From the NCBI RefSeq assembly GCF_002754475.1, contig NZ_PEFL01000003.1, positions 620,001 to 684,000 of the forward strand: a DNA stretch of 64,000 nucleotides. The letters are read 5' to 3'. Shown piece after piece: positions 40,603-51,633 of this stretch. Source of the DNA: Comamonas sp. 26. Lineage in GTDB: Bacteria; Pseudomonadota; Gammaproteobacteria; Burkholderiales; Burkholderiaceae_C. Within the stretch, counting starts at the first letter, position 1; every line of letters starts with the position of its first letter. A model generated the notes under the pieces. That model did not search any database. It was not told the origin of the DNA and saw only the letters and a list, made by a program, of their open reading frames with translations. Both the position numbers and the translations under genes were made by a program.

Positions 40603-41727
40603 ATGAGTAAATCTCTGCGTTTGCCCGAAAAATGGTTTCGACGCGGCCTGTGGCTGGTAGCGCTGGCTTTTGCCTTTTTTCTGATTGGCCTTGGCGGACT
40701 GGTGGTCGGCAATTTGCCGCAACCCAATCACTCGCTGGAAGTTGAATCCTTTATTGCGCAGGCCGATGCGCAGCGGGTGCAAGCTGAAATCGACAAGGCG
40801 CAAAAGCTGTCCAGCGAGGCGTCCAAAGCGCAGGATAAGGCTCAGCTCAAATACGACGCAGAGCGCTCACGCTATCAATCGGCGCGCGAGACATTTGACA
40901 ACTGGATCGCCACTCGCCGAGCTACTGAGCGCCCTGAGCAAGATGCCGAACTGATTGCACGCACCAAGGCACTGGATGAGCTCAAGCAAAGCGAGAGCAA
41001 GGCCCGCCAGGTGCTTGAGCAGGAATCGATGAAAAGTCTGGAGGCCTCGCAGGCGCTCTCGGCTGCCGAGTCTGAAATGAGCGGCCTGCGCGAGCAGGCC
41101 TATCCGCAATATCAGGCCGCTGCCCGCGCTAGCGAGCTGCGCGTTTTCCTCTTCCGTCTGGCCATTACCTTGCCCTTGCTGGTGCTGGCGGGCTGGCTGT
41201 TTGCCAAAAAGCGCAAGAGCACCTGGTGGCCGTTTGTCTGGGGCTTTATCTTTTTTGCGCTGTTTGCCTTCTTTGTCGAGCTGGTGCCTTATCTGCCCGA
41301 CTACGGCGGCTATGTGCGCTACATCGTGGGGATTCTGGTCACGGTGCTGCTGGGGCGCTATGCCATCGTGGCGCTGAATCGCTACCTTGAAAAGCAAAAG
41401 CTGCAGGAAGCCTTGCCCGAAGTGCAGCGCCGCGAGGAGCTGAGCTACGACGTGGCGCTGGAGCGACTGGCCAAGAGCGTGTGTCCGGGCTGTGAGCGCC
41501 CTGTGGACCTCAAGAACACCGAAATCGACTTCTGCCCCCATTGCGGCATTGGCTTGTTTGATCACTGTGGCAACTGCCATACCCGCAAGAGCGCATTTGC
41601 CCGCTTTTGCCATAGCTGTGGCAGCTCTGCTAGCAAGATGTTTACGGATTTGACTGCGCAGCCTGTCGTTGAAACTCAGGTGAGCACTGATAGCAAACCT
41701 GGCGGTGCCGCTTCAAGGGCTGGCTGA
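40603..41727 (+). CDS. Coiled-coil membrane protein with C-terminal double zinc ribbon
   Basis: The 374-residue protein has a first membrane helix (about 14-36), a long coiled coil (about 45-180) and two or three more membrane helices (about 184-250). The cytoplasmic-looking zinc-ribbon part (about 293-345) has four CxxC pairs: CPGC, CPHC, CGNC, CHSC. No homologue is recognised. The topology suggests a periplasmic coiled coil between membrane anchors. Start ATG 40603 has GAGGAG upstream. It is followed closely by the convergent GGDEF gene. Confidence 0.8.
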   Translation: MSKSLRLPEKWFRRGLWLVALAFAFFLIGLGGLVVGNLPQPNHSLEVESFIAQADAQRVQAEIDKAQKLSSEASKAQDKAQLKYDAERSRYQSARETFDNWIATRRATERPEQDAELIARTKALDELKQSESKARQVLEQESMKSLEASQALSAAESEMSGLREQAYPQYQAAARASELRVFLFRLAITLPLLVLAGWLFAKKRKSTWWPFVWGFIFFALFAFFVELVPYLPDYGGYVRYIVGILVTVLLGRYAIVALNRYLEKQKLQEALPEVQRREELSYDVALERLAKSVCPGCERPVDLKNTEIDFCPHCGIGLFDHCGNCHTRKSAFARFCHSCGSSASKMFTDLTAQPVVETQVSTDSKPGGAASRAG

Positions 41728-41748
41728 AAGAAAGAGTGAGAGCGCGGC

Positions 41749-43176
41749 TTACAAGAGTCGCGCCTCGACACGATCACGGCCTGCGGCCTTGGCGTCATAC
41801 AGAGCCTGATCGGCGTGCTGCAGCAGCATGTCCAGATCCTGGTGCTCTCCCGGCTTGGCGATATGCACCAGCCCAATGCTGACGGTGGCGGTGATGGCCT
41901 GGTCGCCAGAGGGCAAGCGCAGCTCTCTGGTGGCTTGATTGATGCGCTCGGCAATTTCCAGCGCTGCCTTGCTGTCCACATGGGGCAGAACCACGGCAAA
42001 TTCCTCTCCGCCCATGCGGCCCACAATGTCCTGCGCGCGCAGCACCTGAGTCAGCGTGTGGCTGAAGCTGCGCAGCAACTGGTCACCACCGGCGTGGCCG
42101 TAGCTGTCGTTGATCTGCTTGAAGTGATCAAGGTCCAGCATGAGGACGGCGACGGACTGGTGGTCATGTTTGCAGCGCTCCAGAATACGCTGGCCTTGCT
42201 TCAAGAAGGCACCACGTGCCAGCATGTCCGTCAGAGAGTCGTGATTGGCAGCATGGCGTAGCTGGCGCATCAGCTCAGTGCGCGCCATGTGTGAACCGGC
42301 TACGGCCAGCGGGCCCAGCACCAGCATGCTCAGCCCCATGCGGAACGACACAGTCTCCAGAAAGTGCGCAGGCGTAAAGTCAAACGAGCCCAGCGAGATG
42401 GCCACGATCTTGCTCAGGCATAGCGCGGCGGTAATCACCGTCACGGTGAAGATTCGGTAGCTCAGCGCGCACCACAGCAGTGCGGGCAGAGAAAAAGCCA
42501 GAGCGCCAGGGCCGCCCAGCCAGTAGCTGGTGAGTTCCAGCGCAATGACCGCTAGAAACGGCATGGCGCGCAGCAGCGGATGTCGTCTGTCTGAGTCAGG
42601 ACTGTTCAGCTTGCGGGTGGGCCAGCTCAGAATCATGGGCAGAAAAATCATGTAGTTCAGCCACTCTCCGCCAAACCACATCGAAAACGCCTGCAGGGGC
42701 GGAGTGTTGAAGAAGGCCGCCAGTACCGGCCCGCCAATGGCAGCAGAGGTCAGCGCGCTCAGCCCCGTGCCCATGAACAGCAGCAGAGCCGAGGACTGGC
42801 GCTGCATGAACAAGGTGGCAAAGGCCTGCTTGTGCATCAACATCCATGCAGCACCGACACCTGCCATATTGGCGAGGCTGAGCAGCACTGCAACGTCAAG
42901 GCGGCTGCCTGTGATCAGGTCGGCGGATATGTAACCGATGGCGACGGCCACAGCAGAGCCAGCACGCACCCAGTCGGGCTTTTGCAGCAACAGTCCCAGC
43001 AGCAAGGCGTTGGCCGGCCAGATGGCGGAGAGAAAACCCATGGGCCGGCCCCAGATGCCCAGCCAGGCCGCCACAAAAACCATGCCACCCAGAGAGAAGG
43101 CAGCAGTCCAAGCGCTTGTTTTTGGGGCTTCTGGCTGCGTCATGGTCTGCGGCGGAGATGAAGAGGCGTCAGTCAT
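41749..43176 (-). CDS. MASE1-GGDEF diguanylate cyclase
   Basis: The 475-residue protein makes cyclic-di-GMP from GTP. The N-terminal MASE1-like membrane sensor (about 25-300, around eight helices; motif FLSAIWPANALLLGLLL) is followed by a GGDEF domain (about 310-475). The active-site motif is MGGEEF and a product-inhibition I-site RxxD (RAQD) lies five residues before it, so feedback control is likely. The signal of MASE1 is unknown. It is convergent with the zinc-ribbon protein gene. Confidence 0.92.
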   Translation of the reverse strand: MTDASSSPPQTMTQPEAPKTSAWTAAFSLGGMVFVAAWLGIWGRPMGFLSAIWPANALLLGLLLQKPDWVRAGSAVAVAIGYISADLITGSRLDVAVLLSLANMAGVGAAWMLMHKQAFATLFMQRQSSALLLFMGTGLSALTSAAIGGPVLAAFFNTPPLQAFSMWFGGEWLNYMIFLPMILSWPTRKLNSPDSDRRHPLLRAMPFLAVIALELTSYWLGGPGALAFSLPALLWCALSYRIFTVTVITAALCLSKIVAISLGSFDFTPAHFLETVSFRMGLSMLVLGPLAVAGSHMARTELMRQLRHAANHDSLTDMLARGAFLKQGQRILERCKHDHQSVAVLMLDLDHFKQINDSYGHAGGDQLLRSFSHTLTQVLRAQDIVGRMGGEEFAVVLPHVDSKAALEIAERINQATRELRLPSGDQAITATVSIGLVHIAKPGEHQDLDMLLQHADQALYDAKAAGRDRVEARLL

Positions 43177-43467
43177 ACAAATCCAGCGGGTGGGCTATCT
43201 GAAATCTATGGGTAAGGTCTGCATTCGGGCCTTGTGACTGGCCATGGGCACGATTTAGTTGGACGGAGTGTGACCTGTTTCAATAAAAATCATGTCGGTC
43301 TGCAGGCTTTAATGGAGCATTTGACGGTTTTATTGACGATTGATTTCAATTGGTAGCAGTAATGACGCTTAAAGCGGGTAGAAGCCTTAAGGCGAAAAAA
43401 AGCCAGAGACTTGCTCTGGCTTTTTGGAGAGTGTTGCAGCAGATAGCGGGCTGACGCCCATAAACCT
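43177..43467. other. Gap between GGDEF gene and tgt
   Basis: No gene is seen. It contains the terminator of tgt and the upstream region of the cyclase gene. Confidence 0.45.
43394..43425 (-). terminator. Terminator after tgt
   Basis: An 8-bp stem AGCCAGAG / CTCTGGCT has a 5-base loop and is flanked by A and T runs, so it works in both directions. It lies 43 bases past the tgt stop. Confidence 0.85.
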
Positions 43468-44646
<1,179 letters not shown>

Positions 44647-44761
44647 CTATTTTCCCAGATGCCCGGGCGGGCTGCTGCAATAGCCGCTGCTTGCCCCAGA
44701 TTCGCAACCCGTCTTTGTTGCCTGCGCCTACACTGGGGCTCACTTCGAACAGGAGAAAGCC

Positions 44762-45238
44762 ATGCTCAAAATTATGATTGCGGTTGATGGGTCGGATGTT
44801 TCGATTGAGGCGGTACGCCAGGGCATCAAGCTTTTGAAGAATGGTCTGGATGCTCACTTTGTCATAGCTCACGTGCAAAAAGAGGCAACGCTGCTGGAGC
44901 TGGCGACGACGGACTCTGACCTGATTGCCAATGCAAGCATCGATGCAGGCATGGACTTGGTAGCACCCGCTCAGGAGTTGCTCAGAGCGGCTGGAGCCTC
45001 TTATGAAGTCGAGATCAGCCTGGGTGAAGAGGCCAACACCCTGATCGACATTGCCACGAGTACCGAGTGCGAGATGATTCTTATCGGCGCCACGGGCAAG
45101 GGAGGGCTGGGCAGCATTCTGATTGGCTCGGTCTCACGCGAGGTCGCGCGCCATAGCGGCTTGCCGGTGATGATCGTCAAAATGCCGGAAGAGCAGGATT
45201 CCTTGGAAGACGCCGGGGAAGATGAAGTCCTGATTTGA
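44762..45238 (+). CDS. Universal stress protein (UspA fold, ATP-binding type)
   Basis: The 158-residue protein has the N-terminal strand LKIMIAVDGSDVSIEAVRQGI and the ATP-binding motif IGATGKGGLGSILIGSVS (G-2x-G-9x-GS). It therefore belongs to the nucleotide-binding USP class. It has an acidic C-terminal tail (EEQDSLEDAGEDEVLI). The role in stress survival is general. Start ATG 44762 with AGGAG upstream. Confidence 0.93.
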   Translation: MLKIMIAVDGSDVSIEAVRQGIKLLKNGLDAHFVIAHVQKEATLLELATTDSDLIANASIDAGMDLVAPAQELLRAAGASYEVEISLGEEANTLIDIATSTECEMILIGATGKGGLGSILIGSVSREVARHSGLPVMIVKMPEEQDSLEDAGEDEVLI

Positions 45239-45282
45239 TAGCTGTCTGCGCTTTATGAATAAGCGCTTGAGGCCTTTTTTGT
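45236..45282 (+). repeat. REP-like repeat (ATAGC/AAGCGCT family), copy f
   Basis: GATAGCTGTCTGCGCTTTAT then GAATAAGCGCTTGAGGCC with a following T run, in the gap after the universal stress protein gene. This is one of the clearest copies and looks able to act as a terminator. Confidence 0.7.
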
Positions 45283-45288
45283 GCTAAA

Positions 45289-45720
45289 TCAGGCGGCGCG
45301 GCGCTGCTGGCTGGATTCGCGTCTTTGCCAGCTGCTGCGGCCGGCGTTACGGTGGGCATTCAACTTGCCATGCGGCATGCTGGCAAGGCGCATCAGCATC
45401 CAGCGGCAGTAGCCCTGCACGCGCAGGCATTTGTTGATTTCTTCTTCGGGCAGTGGGCCCGACACTACAACCAGCCGGTCTGCGGCTTCCCAGTCGCCCG
45501 CCATGCGCAGGCGGCGTTGTGCCCCCATGGCCCATGAATTGATCCGGGTGGGCGGGCCGTGCTGGTGCACGCGGCCAGTGATGCGATCAAAAGCAATGGC
45601 GACCAGCTCGGTCTTGAGGCGGTAAGGGCGCTCACCCGTGATGGCGTTGGGCGCATCACGCATGTCGTACAGATAGTAGTGCCCGGATCTGAGCTGATAC
45701 ATCAGATGCAGTAAATCCAT
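45289..45720 (-). CDS. Conserved-looking protein of unknown function
   Basis: The 143-residue protein starts at ATG 45720 (MDLLHLMYQL); the in-frame start at 45750 lacks a ribosome site. It contains LRSGHYYLYDMRDAPNAITGERPYRL and a basic C-terminal tail (HRNAGRSSWQRRESSQQRR). No family is recognised. It is cytoplasmic by sequence and stands between the universal stress protein and the MarR regulator. Confidence 0.6.
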   Translation of the reverse strand: MDLLHLMYQLRSGHYYLYDMRDAPNAITGERPYRLKTELVAIAFDRITGRVHQHGPPTRINSWAMGAQRRLRMAGDWEAADRLVVVSGPLPEEEINKCLRVQGYCRWMLMRLASMPHGKLNAHRNAGRSSWQRRESSQQRRAA

Positions 45721-45816
45721 GAAGCATGCCCTCAAGCCTGTGGCGCGCAAGACTGCGTGCAGGGATTCTCTACGAAATCGCCTGAAAGAGGGCGTTTTTC
45801 GGCCTTGGTGCGAGTT

Positions 45817-46350
45817 TCAGCTGTTTTCCGGGACGCTCAGTACCTGCCTTAAGCGCCCCAGCTGCTCGTACAGCGCATGGGTGTTTTTGCCACCCAGCGG
45901 GGCCAGCAACTGCTCAAGCCATTGCTCATGGGCGGCGGCCATGGTTTTGAACTGCTTTTTCCCTGTCCGCGTCAGCCGCACCGTCATGGAGCGGCGATCT
46001 TCTTCATCGGCCACGCGTTCCACCCAGCCTTCGGCGACCAGCTGATCGGTCAGTCCCGTCACATTGCCGCCAGTCACCATCAGGTATTCAGACAGCGTTT
46101 TCATGCGCAGTCCTTTGGGGAAGCGGCTGAGCTGCGCCAAATAGTCAAAGCGCGGCAAGGTGGTGCCGAACTCATTGCGCAGCTGCGTGCGAATGAGTTG
46201 TTCGATCTGTGTGCTGCAAGTCAGCAGGCGCAGCCACAGGCGAACGGCCTGATGGTCGTCATGTGACAGACCGGCTTCGCGCCCCAAGGCTTCTGGCGTG
46301 GGGGTGGGTGTATCCAAGTTTTTCTGGGCCATGGATGGCATGGTGCTCAT
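45817..46350 (-). CDS. MarR-family regulator, divergent from the aryl-CoA operon
   Basis: The 177-residue protein has a winged helix at about 70-130 (LPRFDYLAQLSRFPKGLRMKTLSEYLMVTGGNVTGLTDQLVAEGW) with the MarR wing DEEDRRSMTVRLTRTGKKQF. Start 46350 (MSTMPSMAQ) is chosen over a TTG upstream; neighbouring ATGs at 46341 and 46332 are alternatives. The divergent position, 99 bases from the first catabolic gene, makes it the likely repressor of that operon, released by the aryl-CoA substrate; this is inference from the arrangement. Confidence 0.88.
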   Translation of the reverse strand: MSTMPSMAQKNLDTPTPTPEALGREAGLSHDDHQAVRLWLRLLTCSTQIEQLIRTQLRNEFGTTLPRFDYLAQLSRFPKGLRMKTLSEYLMVTGGNVTGLTDQLVAEGWVERVADEEDRRSMTVRLTRTGKKQFKTMAAAHEQWLEQLLAPLGGKNTHALYEQLGRLRQVLSVPENS

Positions 46351-46399
46351 GCTGAGATTTTTGTGATTCAGGGTTTGGCCTGATTTTAGTGAAAAATTC

Positions 46400-46446
46400 A
46401 AACATCAATAATTTAGACATAAAGTAATTTTTTAACGTGTCTGGAG
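46400..46446 (+). promoter_or_regulatory. Candidate operator and leader of the aryl-CoA operon
   Basis: An AT-rich stretch contains TTTAGACATAAA, an imperfect TTTA-N4-TAAA palindrome. GGAG lies at 46443-46446, close to ATG 46450 and at a longer distance from ATG 46459. It could be where the MarR protein binds. Confidence 0.4.
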
Positions 46447-46449
46447 CGG

Positions 46450-48771
46450 ATGGCTGTCATGAAAATTGTCTGCATAGGTGGTGGCCCCGCTGGCCTTTAC
46501 TTCGCACTGCTGATGAAGCAGATGAACCCGGCTCATGATGTGACGGTGGTGGAGCGCAACAAGCCCTATGACACTTTTGGCTGGGGCGTGGTTTTCTCTG
46601 ATGCCACCATGGACAATATGCGCGACTGGGACCCGGTCACCGCTGCGCAGGTGGAGCAGGCGTTCAACCACTGGGATGACATTGAGCTGTTGTTCAAGGG
46701 GCGCAAGATTCGCTCTGGCGGCCATGGTTTTGTAGGCATTGGGCGCAAGCACCTGCTCAACATCCTGCAAGCGCGCTGTGAACAGCTTGACGTCAAGCTC
46801 GTCTTCGAGACGGATGCACAAAGCGACGAAGACTATGCGGATGCCGACCTCATCATCGCCAGCGATGGTGTGAACTCCCGTATCCGCACGCTGCACGCCG
46901 ACATTTTCAAGCCCGATATCGTCACCCGCCCCAACCGCTTTATCTGGCTGGGAACCAAGAAGGTATACGAGGCGTTCACGTTTGACTTTGTACGCACCGA
47001 GCACGGCTGGTTTCAGGCCCATATCTACAAGTTTGACGACGAGACATCGACTTTCATCGTCGAAACCACGGAAGAAACCTGGAAGGCCAGCGGCCTTGAT
47101 ACCGCTGACCAGGAGCAGTCCATCGCCTTCTGCGAAAAGCTGTTTGAGGGCAACCTGCAGGGCGAAAAGCTGATGACCAATGCTCGCCATTTGCGTGGCT
47201 CGGCGTGGATCAATTTTCAGCGCGTGGTGTGCGATCAATGGTGGCTGCGCAATGCCAAGGGCAGCCATGTGGTGCTGATGGGCGATGCGGTACACACGGC
47301 GCACTTTGCGATTGGCTCTGGCACCAAACTGGCGATTGAAGATGCGATTGAGCTGGCGCGCCAGTTCAAGCAGATGGGCGATGTACCTGCACAAATCCCT
47401 GCGGTGCTGACTGCTTACCAGGAGGCGCGCCGTGTGGAGACGTTGCGCATCCAGAACGCGGCCTGGAATGCAATGGAATGGTTTGAGGTCTGCGGCAAGC
47501 GCTATTGCGACCAGCTGGAGCCTGAGCAGTTCATGTACTCCATGCTCACGCGCAGCCAGCGCATCAGCCACGAGAACCTCCGTCTGCGCGATGCGGCGTG
47601 GCTGGGTGGCTACGAGCAATGGCTGGCTGAAAAGAATGGCGTGCAGACGCAAGGCAAAGCGCCGCCGCCCATGTTTTTGCCCTACCGGCTGCGCAGCCTC
47701 ACGCTCAAGAACCGCATCGTGGTCTCGCCCATGGCGCAGTACTCAGCGGTAGATGGCGTGCCCGGCGATTTCCATTTGGTGCACTTAGGGGCGCGGGCCA
47801 TGGGCGGGGCCGGACTGGTGTTTGCCGAGATGGCCTGCGTCAGCCCCGAGGGCCGTATCACCCCCGGCTGCCCCGGCACCTATTCCGACGAGCAAAAGCA
47901 AGCTTGGAAGCGCATCAGCGACTGGATTCATGCCAATACCGATGCCAAGTTCGCCATGCAAATCGGCCATGCCGGCGCCAAGGCATCGACCCGGCTGGCG
48001 TGGGATGGCACCGACTTGCCGCTGGAGCAGGGCAACTTGCCGATCATGGCCGCGTCAGAGCAGCAATATCTGCAAGGCGTAAGCCAGATATCCAAAGCCA
48101 TGACCCGCACCGACATGGATGAAGTGCTGCAGCAGTTTGTGCACGCCGCGCAGATGGCGGCTGATATTGGCGTGGACTGGCTGGAGCTGCACTGCGCGCA
48201 CGGCTATCTGCTGTCTGGCTTTATCTCGCCGCTGACCAATCACCGAAGCGATGAATACGGCGGAAGTCTGGCAAACCGCTTGAGTTACCCGCTGGAGGTG
48301 TTCAAGGCTGTGCGAGCCGTGTGGCCGGAAGATAAGCCCATGTCCGTGCGCATCTCGGCCCATGATTGGGTGCCGGGTGGCACCACTCCGGAAGATGCGG
48401 TGGAGATCGCCAAGGCCTTCAAGGCTGCGGGCGCAGACTTGATCGACTGCTCGTCCGGTCAGGTCAGCAAGCTCGAAAAGCCCGTGTTTGGCCGTATGTA
48501 CCAGACCCCTTTTGCCGACCGTGTGCGGCAAGAAGCTGGTATTGCCACCATGGCCGTGGGCGCGATCAGCGAGGCTGATCATGCGAACAGCATCATCGCC
48601 GCAGGCCGAGCCGATTTGTGCGCCGTGGCGCGCCCGCATCTCGCCAACCCGGCGTGGACGCTGACCGAGGCCGCCAAGATTGGCTACACCGCCATCGCCT
48701 GGCCCAAGCAGTACTATGCGGGCAAGCGCCAGATGGAAAGCCTGTTCGAACGTGAGAAGGCTCAGAAATGA
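46450..48771 (+). CDS. Bifunctional aryl-CoA (2-aminobenzoyl-/salicylyl-CoA) monooxygenase-reductase
   Basis: The 773-residue fusion has an N-terminal flavin monooxygenase (about 1-395): GGGPAGLY, GWGVVFSDATMDN and GDAVHTAHFAIGSGTKLAIED motifs. The C-terminal half (about 405-765) is an Old-Yellow-Enzyme-type FMN domain: LPYRLRSLTLKNRIVVSPM, HCAHGYLLSGFISPL, RSDEYGGSLANR. This layout is that of 2-aminobenzoyl-CoA monooxygenase/reductase and salicylyl-CoA 5-hydroxylase fusions. It hydroxylates and then dearomatises the CoA-activated ring. The start is ATG 46450 or ATG 46459. The gene order around it favours the aminobenzoate route. Confidence 0.9.
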   Translation: MAVMKIVCIGGGPAGLYFALLMKQMNPAHDVTVVERNKPYDTFGWGVVFSDATMDNMRDWDPVTAAQVEQAFNHWDDIELLFKGRKIRSGGHGFVGIGRKHLLNILQARCEQLDVKLVFETDAQSDEDYADADLIIASDGVNSRIRTLHADIFKPDIVTRPNRFIWLGTKKVYEAFTFDFVRTEHGWFQAHIYKFDDETSTFIVETTEETWKASGLDTADQEQSIAFCEKLFEGNLQGEKLMTNARHLRGSAWINFQRVVCDQWWLRNAKGSHVVLMGDAVHTAHFAIGSGTKLAIEDAIELARQFKQMGDVPAQIPAVLTAYQEARRVETLRIQNAAWNAMEWFEVCGKRYCDQLEPEQFMYSMLTRSQRISHENLRLRDAAWLGGYEQWLAEKNGVQTQGKAPPPMFLPYRLRSLTLKNRIVVSPMAQYSAVDGVPGDFHLVHLGARAMGGAGLVFAEMACVSPEGRITPGCPGTYSDEQKQAWKRISDWIHANTDAKFAMQIGHAGAKASTRLAWDGTDLPLEQGNLPIMAASEQQYLQGVSQISKAMTRTDMDEVLQQFVHAAQMAADIGVDWLELHCAHGYLLSGFISPLTNHRSDEYGGSLANRLSYPLEVFKAVRAVWPEDKPMSVRISAHDWVPGGTTPEDAVEIAKAFKAAGADLIDCSSGQVSKLEKPVFGRMYQTPFADRVRQEAGIATMAVGAISEADHANSIIAAGRADLCAVARPHLANPAWTLTEAAKIGYTAIAWPKQYYAGKRQMESLFEREKAQK

Positions 48772-49538
48772 CGTGCGATTTGAACGATCAACACGCTTTG
48801 GTGACCGGCGCTGGTCAAGGCATTGGCGAGGCCATCGCCCGCCAGCTGCTGGCCAGCGGTGCACGCGTCACGGTGCTGGGGCGGCGTGCCCATCCGCTGC
48901 AAAAACTGGTGGATGAGCACCCCGGTCGTTGCCAGATGGTGCTGGCCGATGTGGCGAATGAATCAGAGGTCAATGCGGCGTTTGCGCAGGCGGTAAGCGC
49001 GCAAGGTGCTATCAATATCTTGGTCAACAACGCAGGCCAAGCCAGCAGCACACCGTTCATGAAGATGGATGCTGCGCATTGGCAGCAGATGCTGGCCGTC
49101 AATCTCACCGGCACCATGTATTGCATGCAACAAGTGCTGCCCGCTATGGCGGCTGCTGGCTGGGGCCGCATCGTTAACGTGGCCAGCACAGCGGGGCTGG
49201 TGGGCTATGCCTATGTGGCGGCTTATGTAGCAGCCAAGCATGGGGTGGTGGGGCTGACGCGAGCGCTGGCGCTGGAGTACGCCAAAAAAGGAATCACCGT
49301 GAATGCGGTGTGCCCCGGCTATACCGAAACGGACATTGTCAAAACCAGCATCGAACGCGTGGTGGAGAAAACAGGCCGCAGCGCCGATGAGGCAATGGCC
49401 GAGTTCGTCAAAAGCAACCCGCAAGGTCGACTGGTGCAGCCGCAAGAGGTGGCTGATGCGGTGCTGTGGCTTTGCGGTAAAGGTGCAGCAAGTATGACGG
49501 GCCAGTCCATAGCCGTTGCCGGTGGCGAAGTGATGTAG
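48768..49538 (+). CDS. Short-chain dehydrogenase, aryl-CoA pathway
   Basis: The 256-residue classical SDR has NAD(P) motif [14 protein letters not shown] (VNNAGQ), and catalytic Ser (VASTAG), Tyr and Lys in AYVAAKHG. It overlaps the fusion gene by four bases (ATGA). As in related clusters it probably oxidises a 3-hydroxyacyl-CoA intermediate of the opened ring. Confidence 0.9.
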   Translation: MTCDLNDQHALVTGAGQGIGEAIARQLLASGARVTVLGRRAHPLQKLVDEHPGRCQMVLADVANESEVNAAFAQAVSAQGAINILVNNAGQASSTPFMKMDAAHWQQMLAVNLTGTMYCMQQVLPAMAAAGWGRIVNVASTAGLVGYAYVAAYVAAKHGVVGLTRALALEYAKKGITVNAVCPGYTETDIVKTSIERVVEKTGRSADEAMAEFVKSNPQGRLVQPQEVADAVLWLCGKGAASMTGQSIAVAGGEVM

Positions 49539-49560
49539 TCGTGAATGGGTGGAGAAACGC

Positions 49561-50415
49561 ATGAGTGAATATCAAATCGATCCGGCGCTGGTCGCTGGCA
49601 ACCACAAGCCGCTGGCTGGCTATCAGGCCACGCACTTCCAGTGGCAAGTGACAGATGGCGTAGCGACGATCACGCTGAATCGGCCTGAGCGAAAGAACCC
49701 GCTGACGTTTGAGTCATACGCCGAGCTACGCGACCTTTTTCACAACCTCAAGTGGGCGACCGATGTGAAGGCGGTGGTGCTGGTCGGCTCGGGTGGCAAT
49801 TTCTGCTCGGGCGGCGATGTGCATGAAATCATCGGTCCGCTGGTGGCGCTGAAGGCACCTGAGTTGCTGATGTTCACCCGCATGACCGGTGAGCTGGTCA
49901 AGATGATGCGGGCCTGCCCGCAGCCCATCATCGCAGCAGTAGATGGTGTGTGCGCCGGTGCGGGTGCCATCATGGCCATGGCGTCAGACATGCGCTTGGG
50001 AACGGCGCGCAGCAAGACGGCGTTCTTGTTCAACCGCGTGGGACTGGCGGGCTGCGACATGGGGGCCTGCGCATTTTTGCCACGCATCATTGGGCAGGGG
50101 CGGGCCAGCGAGCTGCTCTACACCGGTCGCAGTCTGGGTGGTGAAGAGGGCGAACGCTGGGGATTTTTTAACCGTCTGTGCGAGCCTGAAGCCGTGCTGG
50201 CTGAGGCGCAGAAGCTGGCCGCCGATCTGGCCGCAGGTCCGAGCTTCGCCAATGGCATCACCAAGACCATGCTGCACCAGGAGTGGGCCATGACGATTGA
50301 GCAAGCCATTGAGGCCGAGGCGCAGGCGCAGGCCATCTGCATGCTGACCGAAGATTTCTCGCGGGCGTATCACGCCTTTGTGGCCAAGCAAAAGCCTCAG
50401 TTCGAAGGGAATTGA
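49561..50415 (+). CDS. Enoyl-CoA hydratase/isomerase, aryl-CoA pathway
   Basis: The 284-residue crotonase-fold protein starts at ATG 49561 with GGAG six bases upstream. Oxyanion-hole motifs are [14 protein letters not shown] and [16 protein letters not shown]. It probably hydrates the ring-derived unsaturated thioester. Its stop lies one base before the next start. Confidence 0.9.
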   Translation: MSEYQIDPALVAGNHKPLAGYQATHFQWQVTDGVATITLNRPERKNPLTFESYAELRDLFHNLKWATDVKAVVLVGSGGNFCSGGDVHEIIGPLVALKAPELLMFTRMTGELVKMMRACPQPIIAAVDGVCAGAGAIMAMASDMRLGTARSKTAFLFNRVGLAGCDMGACAFLPRIIGQGRASELLYTGRSLGGEEGERWGFFNRLCEPEAVLAEAQKLAADLAAGPSFANGITKTMLHQEWAMTIEQAIEAEAQAQAICMLTEDFSRAYHAFVAKQKPQFEGN

Positions 50416-50416
50416 C

Positions 50417-51580
50417 ATGGCAGACACCAGCTATCTGAAATGGCCTTTTTTCGAACCGCACCACGCCCGGCTGGCGCAGTCGCTTGATGCCTGGGCTACG
50501 CAGAATATTGCGCATATACATGGCACTGATGTGGATGCCGAATGCAAGCAACTGGTCAAGGCGCTGGGTGAGGCCGGCTGGCTCAGACATGCCGTGGCAG
50601 GCCCGGCCTATGGCGGCGCTAGCGAGCAGATTGATACGCGCGCTATTTGTCTGATTCGCGAGACGCTGGCGCGGCACAGCGGGCTGGCCGACTTTGCGTT
50701 TGCCATGCAGGGGCTGGGTTCTGGCGCAATCTCGCTGGCGGGCACAGAAGAGCAGAAAAAACGCTACCTGACACGCGTTGCCAAAGGCGATGCGATTGCA
50801 GCCTTTGCATTGTCAGAGCCTGATGCAGGGTCGGATGTCGCCGCCATGGCCTGCGAGGCCACGCTGGATGGTGATCAATACGTCATCAATGGCGAGAAGA
50901 CATGGATATCCAACGGCGGCATTGCCGATATCTACGTCGTCTTTGTACGCACGGGCGAGGCACCAGGCGCGCGCGGCATCTCAGCGCTGATTGTGGAGGC
51001 AGGCACGTCCGGGTTTGAGATTGCCGAGCGCATCAATGTGATTGCGCCGCACCCGCTGGCGCGGCTCAAGTTCAGCAACTGCCGCGTGCCAGTGAGCCAG
51101 CGTGTGGGCGTGGCGGGTGAAGGATTCAAGGTCGCAATGCGCACGCTGGATGTATTTCGCACCTCAGTCGCCGCCGCATCGCTGGGCTTTGCGCGCAGGG
51201 CGATGGACGAGGCCTTGTACCGCGTGACCACGCGCAAGATGTTCAATGGCGTGCTGGCGGACTTTCAGCTGACGCAGGCCAAGATTGCGCAGATGGCGAC
51301 GCAGATTGACAGCGCCGCGCTGCTGACCTATCGCGCCGCATGGATGCGCGACCAGGGCGAGAACGTGACGCGCGAAGCGGCGATGGCCAAGATGACGGCG
51401 ACGGAAAACGCCCAGCAGGTGATTGATGCGGCCGTGCAGATCTGGGGTGGGCTGGGCGTGGTCAGCGAGCAGCCGGTAGAGCGCCTGTACCGCGAGATTC
51501 GCGCCCTGCGCATCTACGAAGGTGCGACCGAGGTGCAGCAGCTCATTATTGGGCGCGATGTCATCAAAAACCATAGCTGA
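50417..51580 (+). CDS. Acyl-CoA dehydrogenase, aryl-CoA pathway
   Basis: The 387-residue flavoenzyme starts at ATG 50417. Signatures are [17 protein letters not shown] with [14 protein letters not shown] in the middle domain, and [24 protein letters not shown] and [16 protein letters not shown] at the C-terminus. It probably dehydrogenates a reduced ring or side-chain thioester. Its stop codon lies in a REP-like repeat (CATAGCTGA). Confidence 0.92.
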   Translation: MADTSYLKWPFFEPHHARLAQSLDAWATQNIAHIHGTDVDAECKQLVKALGEAGWLRHAVAGPAYGGASEQIDTRAICLIRETLARHSGLADFAFAMQGLGSGAISLAGTEEQKKRYLTRVAKGDAIAAFALSEPDAGSDVAAMACEATLDGDQYVINGEKTWISNGGIADIYVVFVRTGEAPGARGISALIVEAGTSGFEIAERINVIAPHPLARLKFSNCRVPVSQRVGVAGEGFKVAMRTLDVFRTSVAAASLGFARRAMDEALYRVTTRKMFNGVLADFQLTQAKIAQMATQIDSAALLTYRAAWMRDQGENVTREAAMAKMTATENAQQVIDAAVQIWGGLGVVSEQPVERLYREIRALRIYEGATEVQQLIIGRDVIKNHS

Positions 51581-51620
51581 TACCGCTCATTGCTAAAGCG
51601 ATAGAGCCTGTTTTTGCTTG
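51572..51620 (+). repeat. REP-like repeat (ATAGC family), copy g
   Basis: CATAGCTGATACCGCTCATT then GCTAAAGCGATAGAGCCTG. The first bases form the last codons and stop of the acyl-CoA dehydrogenase gene, which tunes the operon's internal gap. Confidence 0.6.
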
Positions 51621-51633
51621 AAAGGTCGGAGTC

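Noticed and set aside
46432..47652. A 406-codon minus-strand frame opposite the aryl-CoA monooxygenase
   Set aside because: It is the antisense shadow of a clearly recognised flavoprotein; it also overlaps the operon start region.
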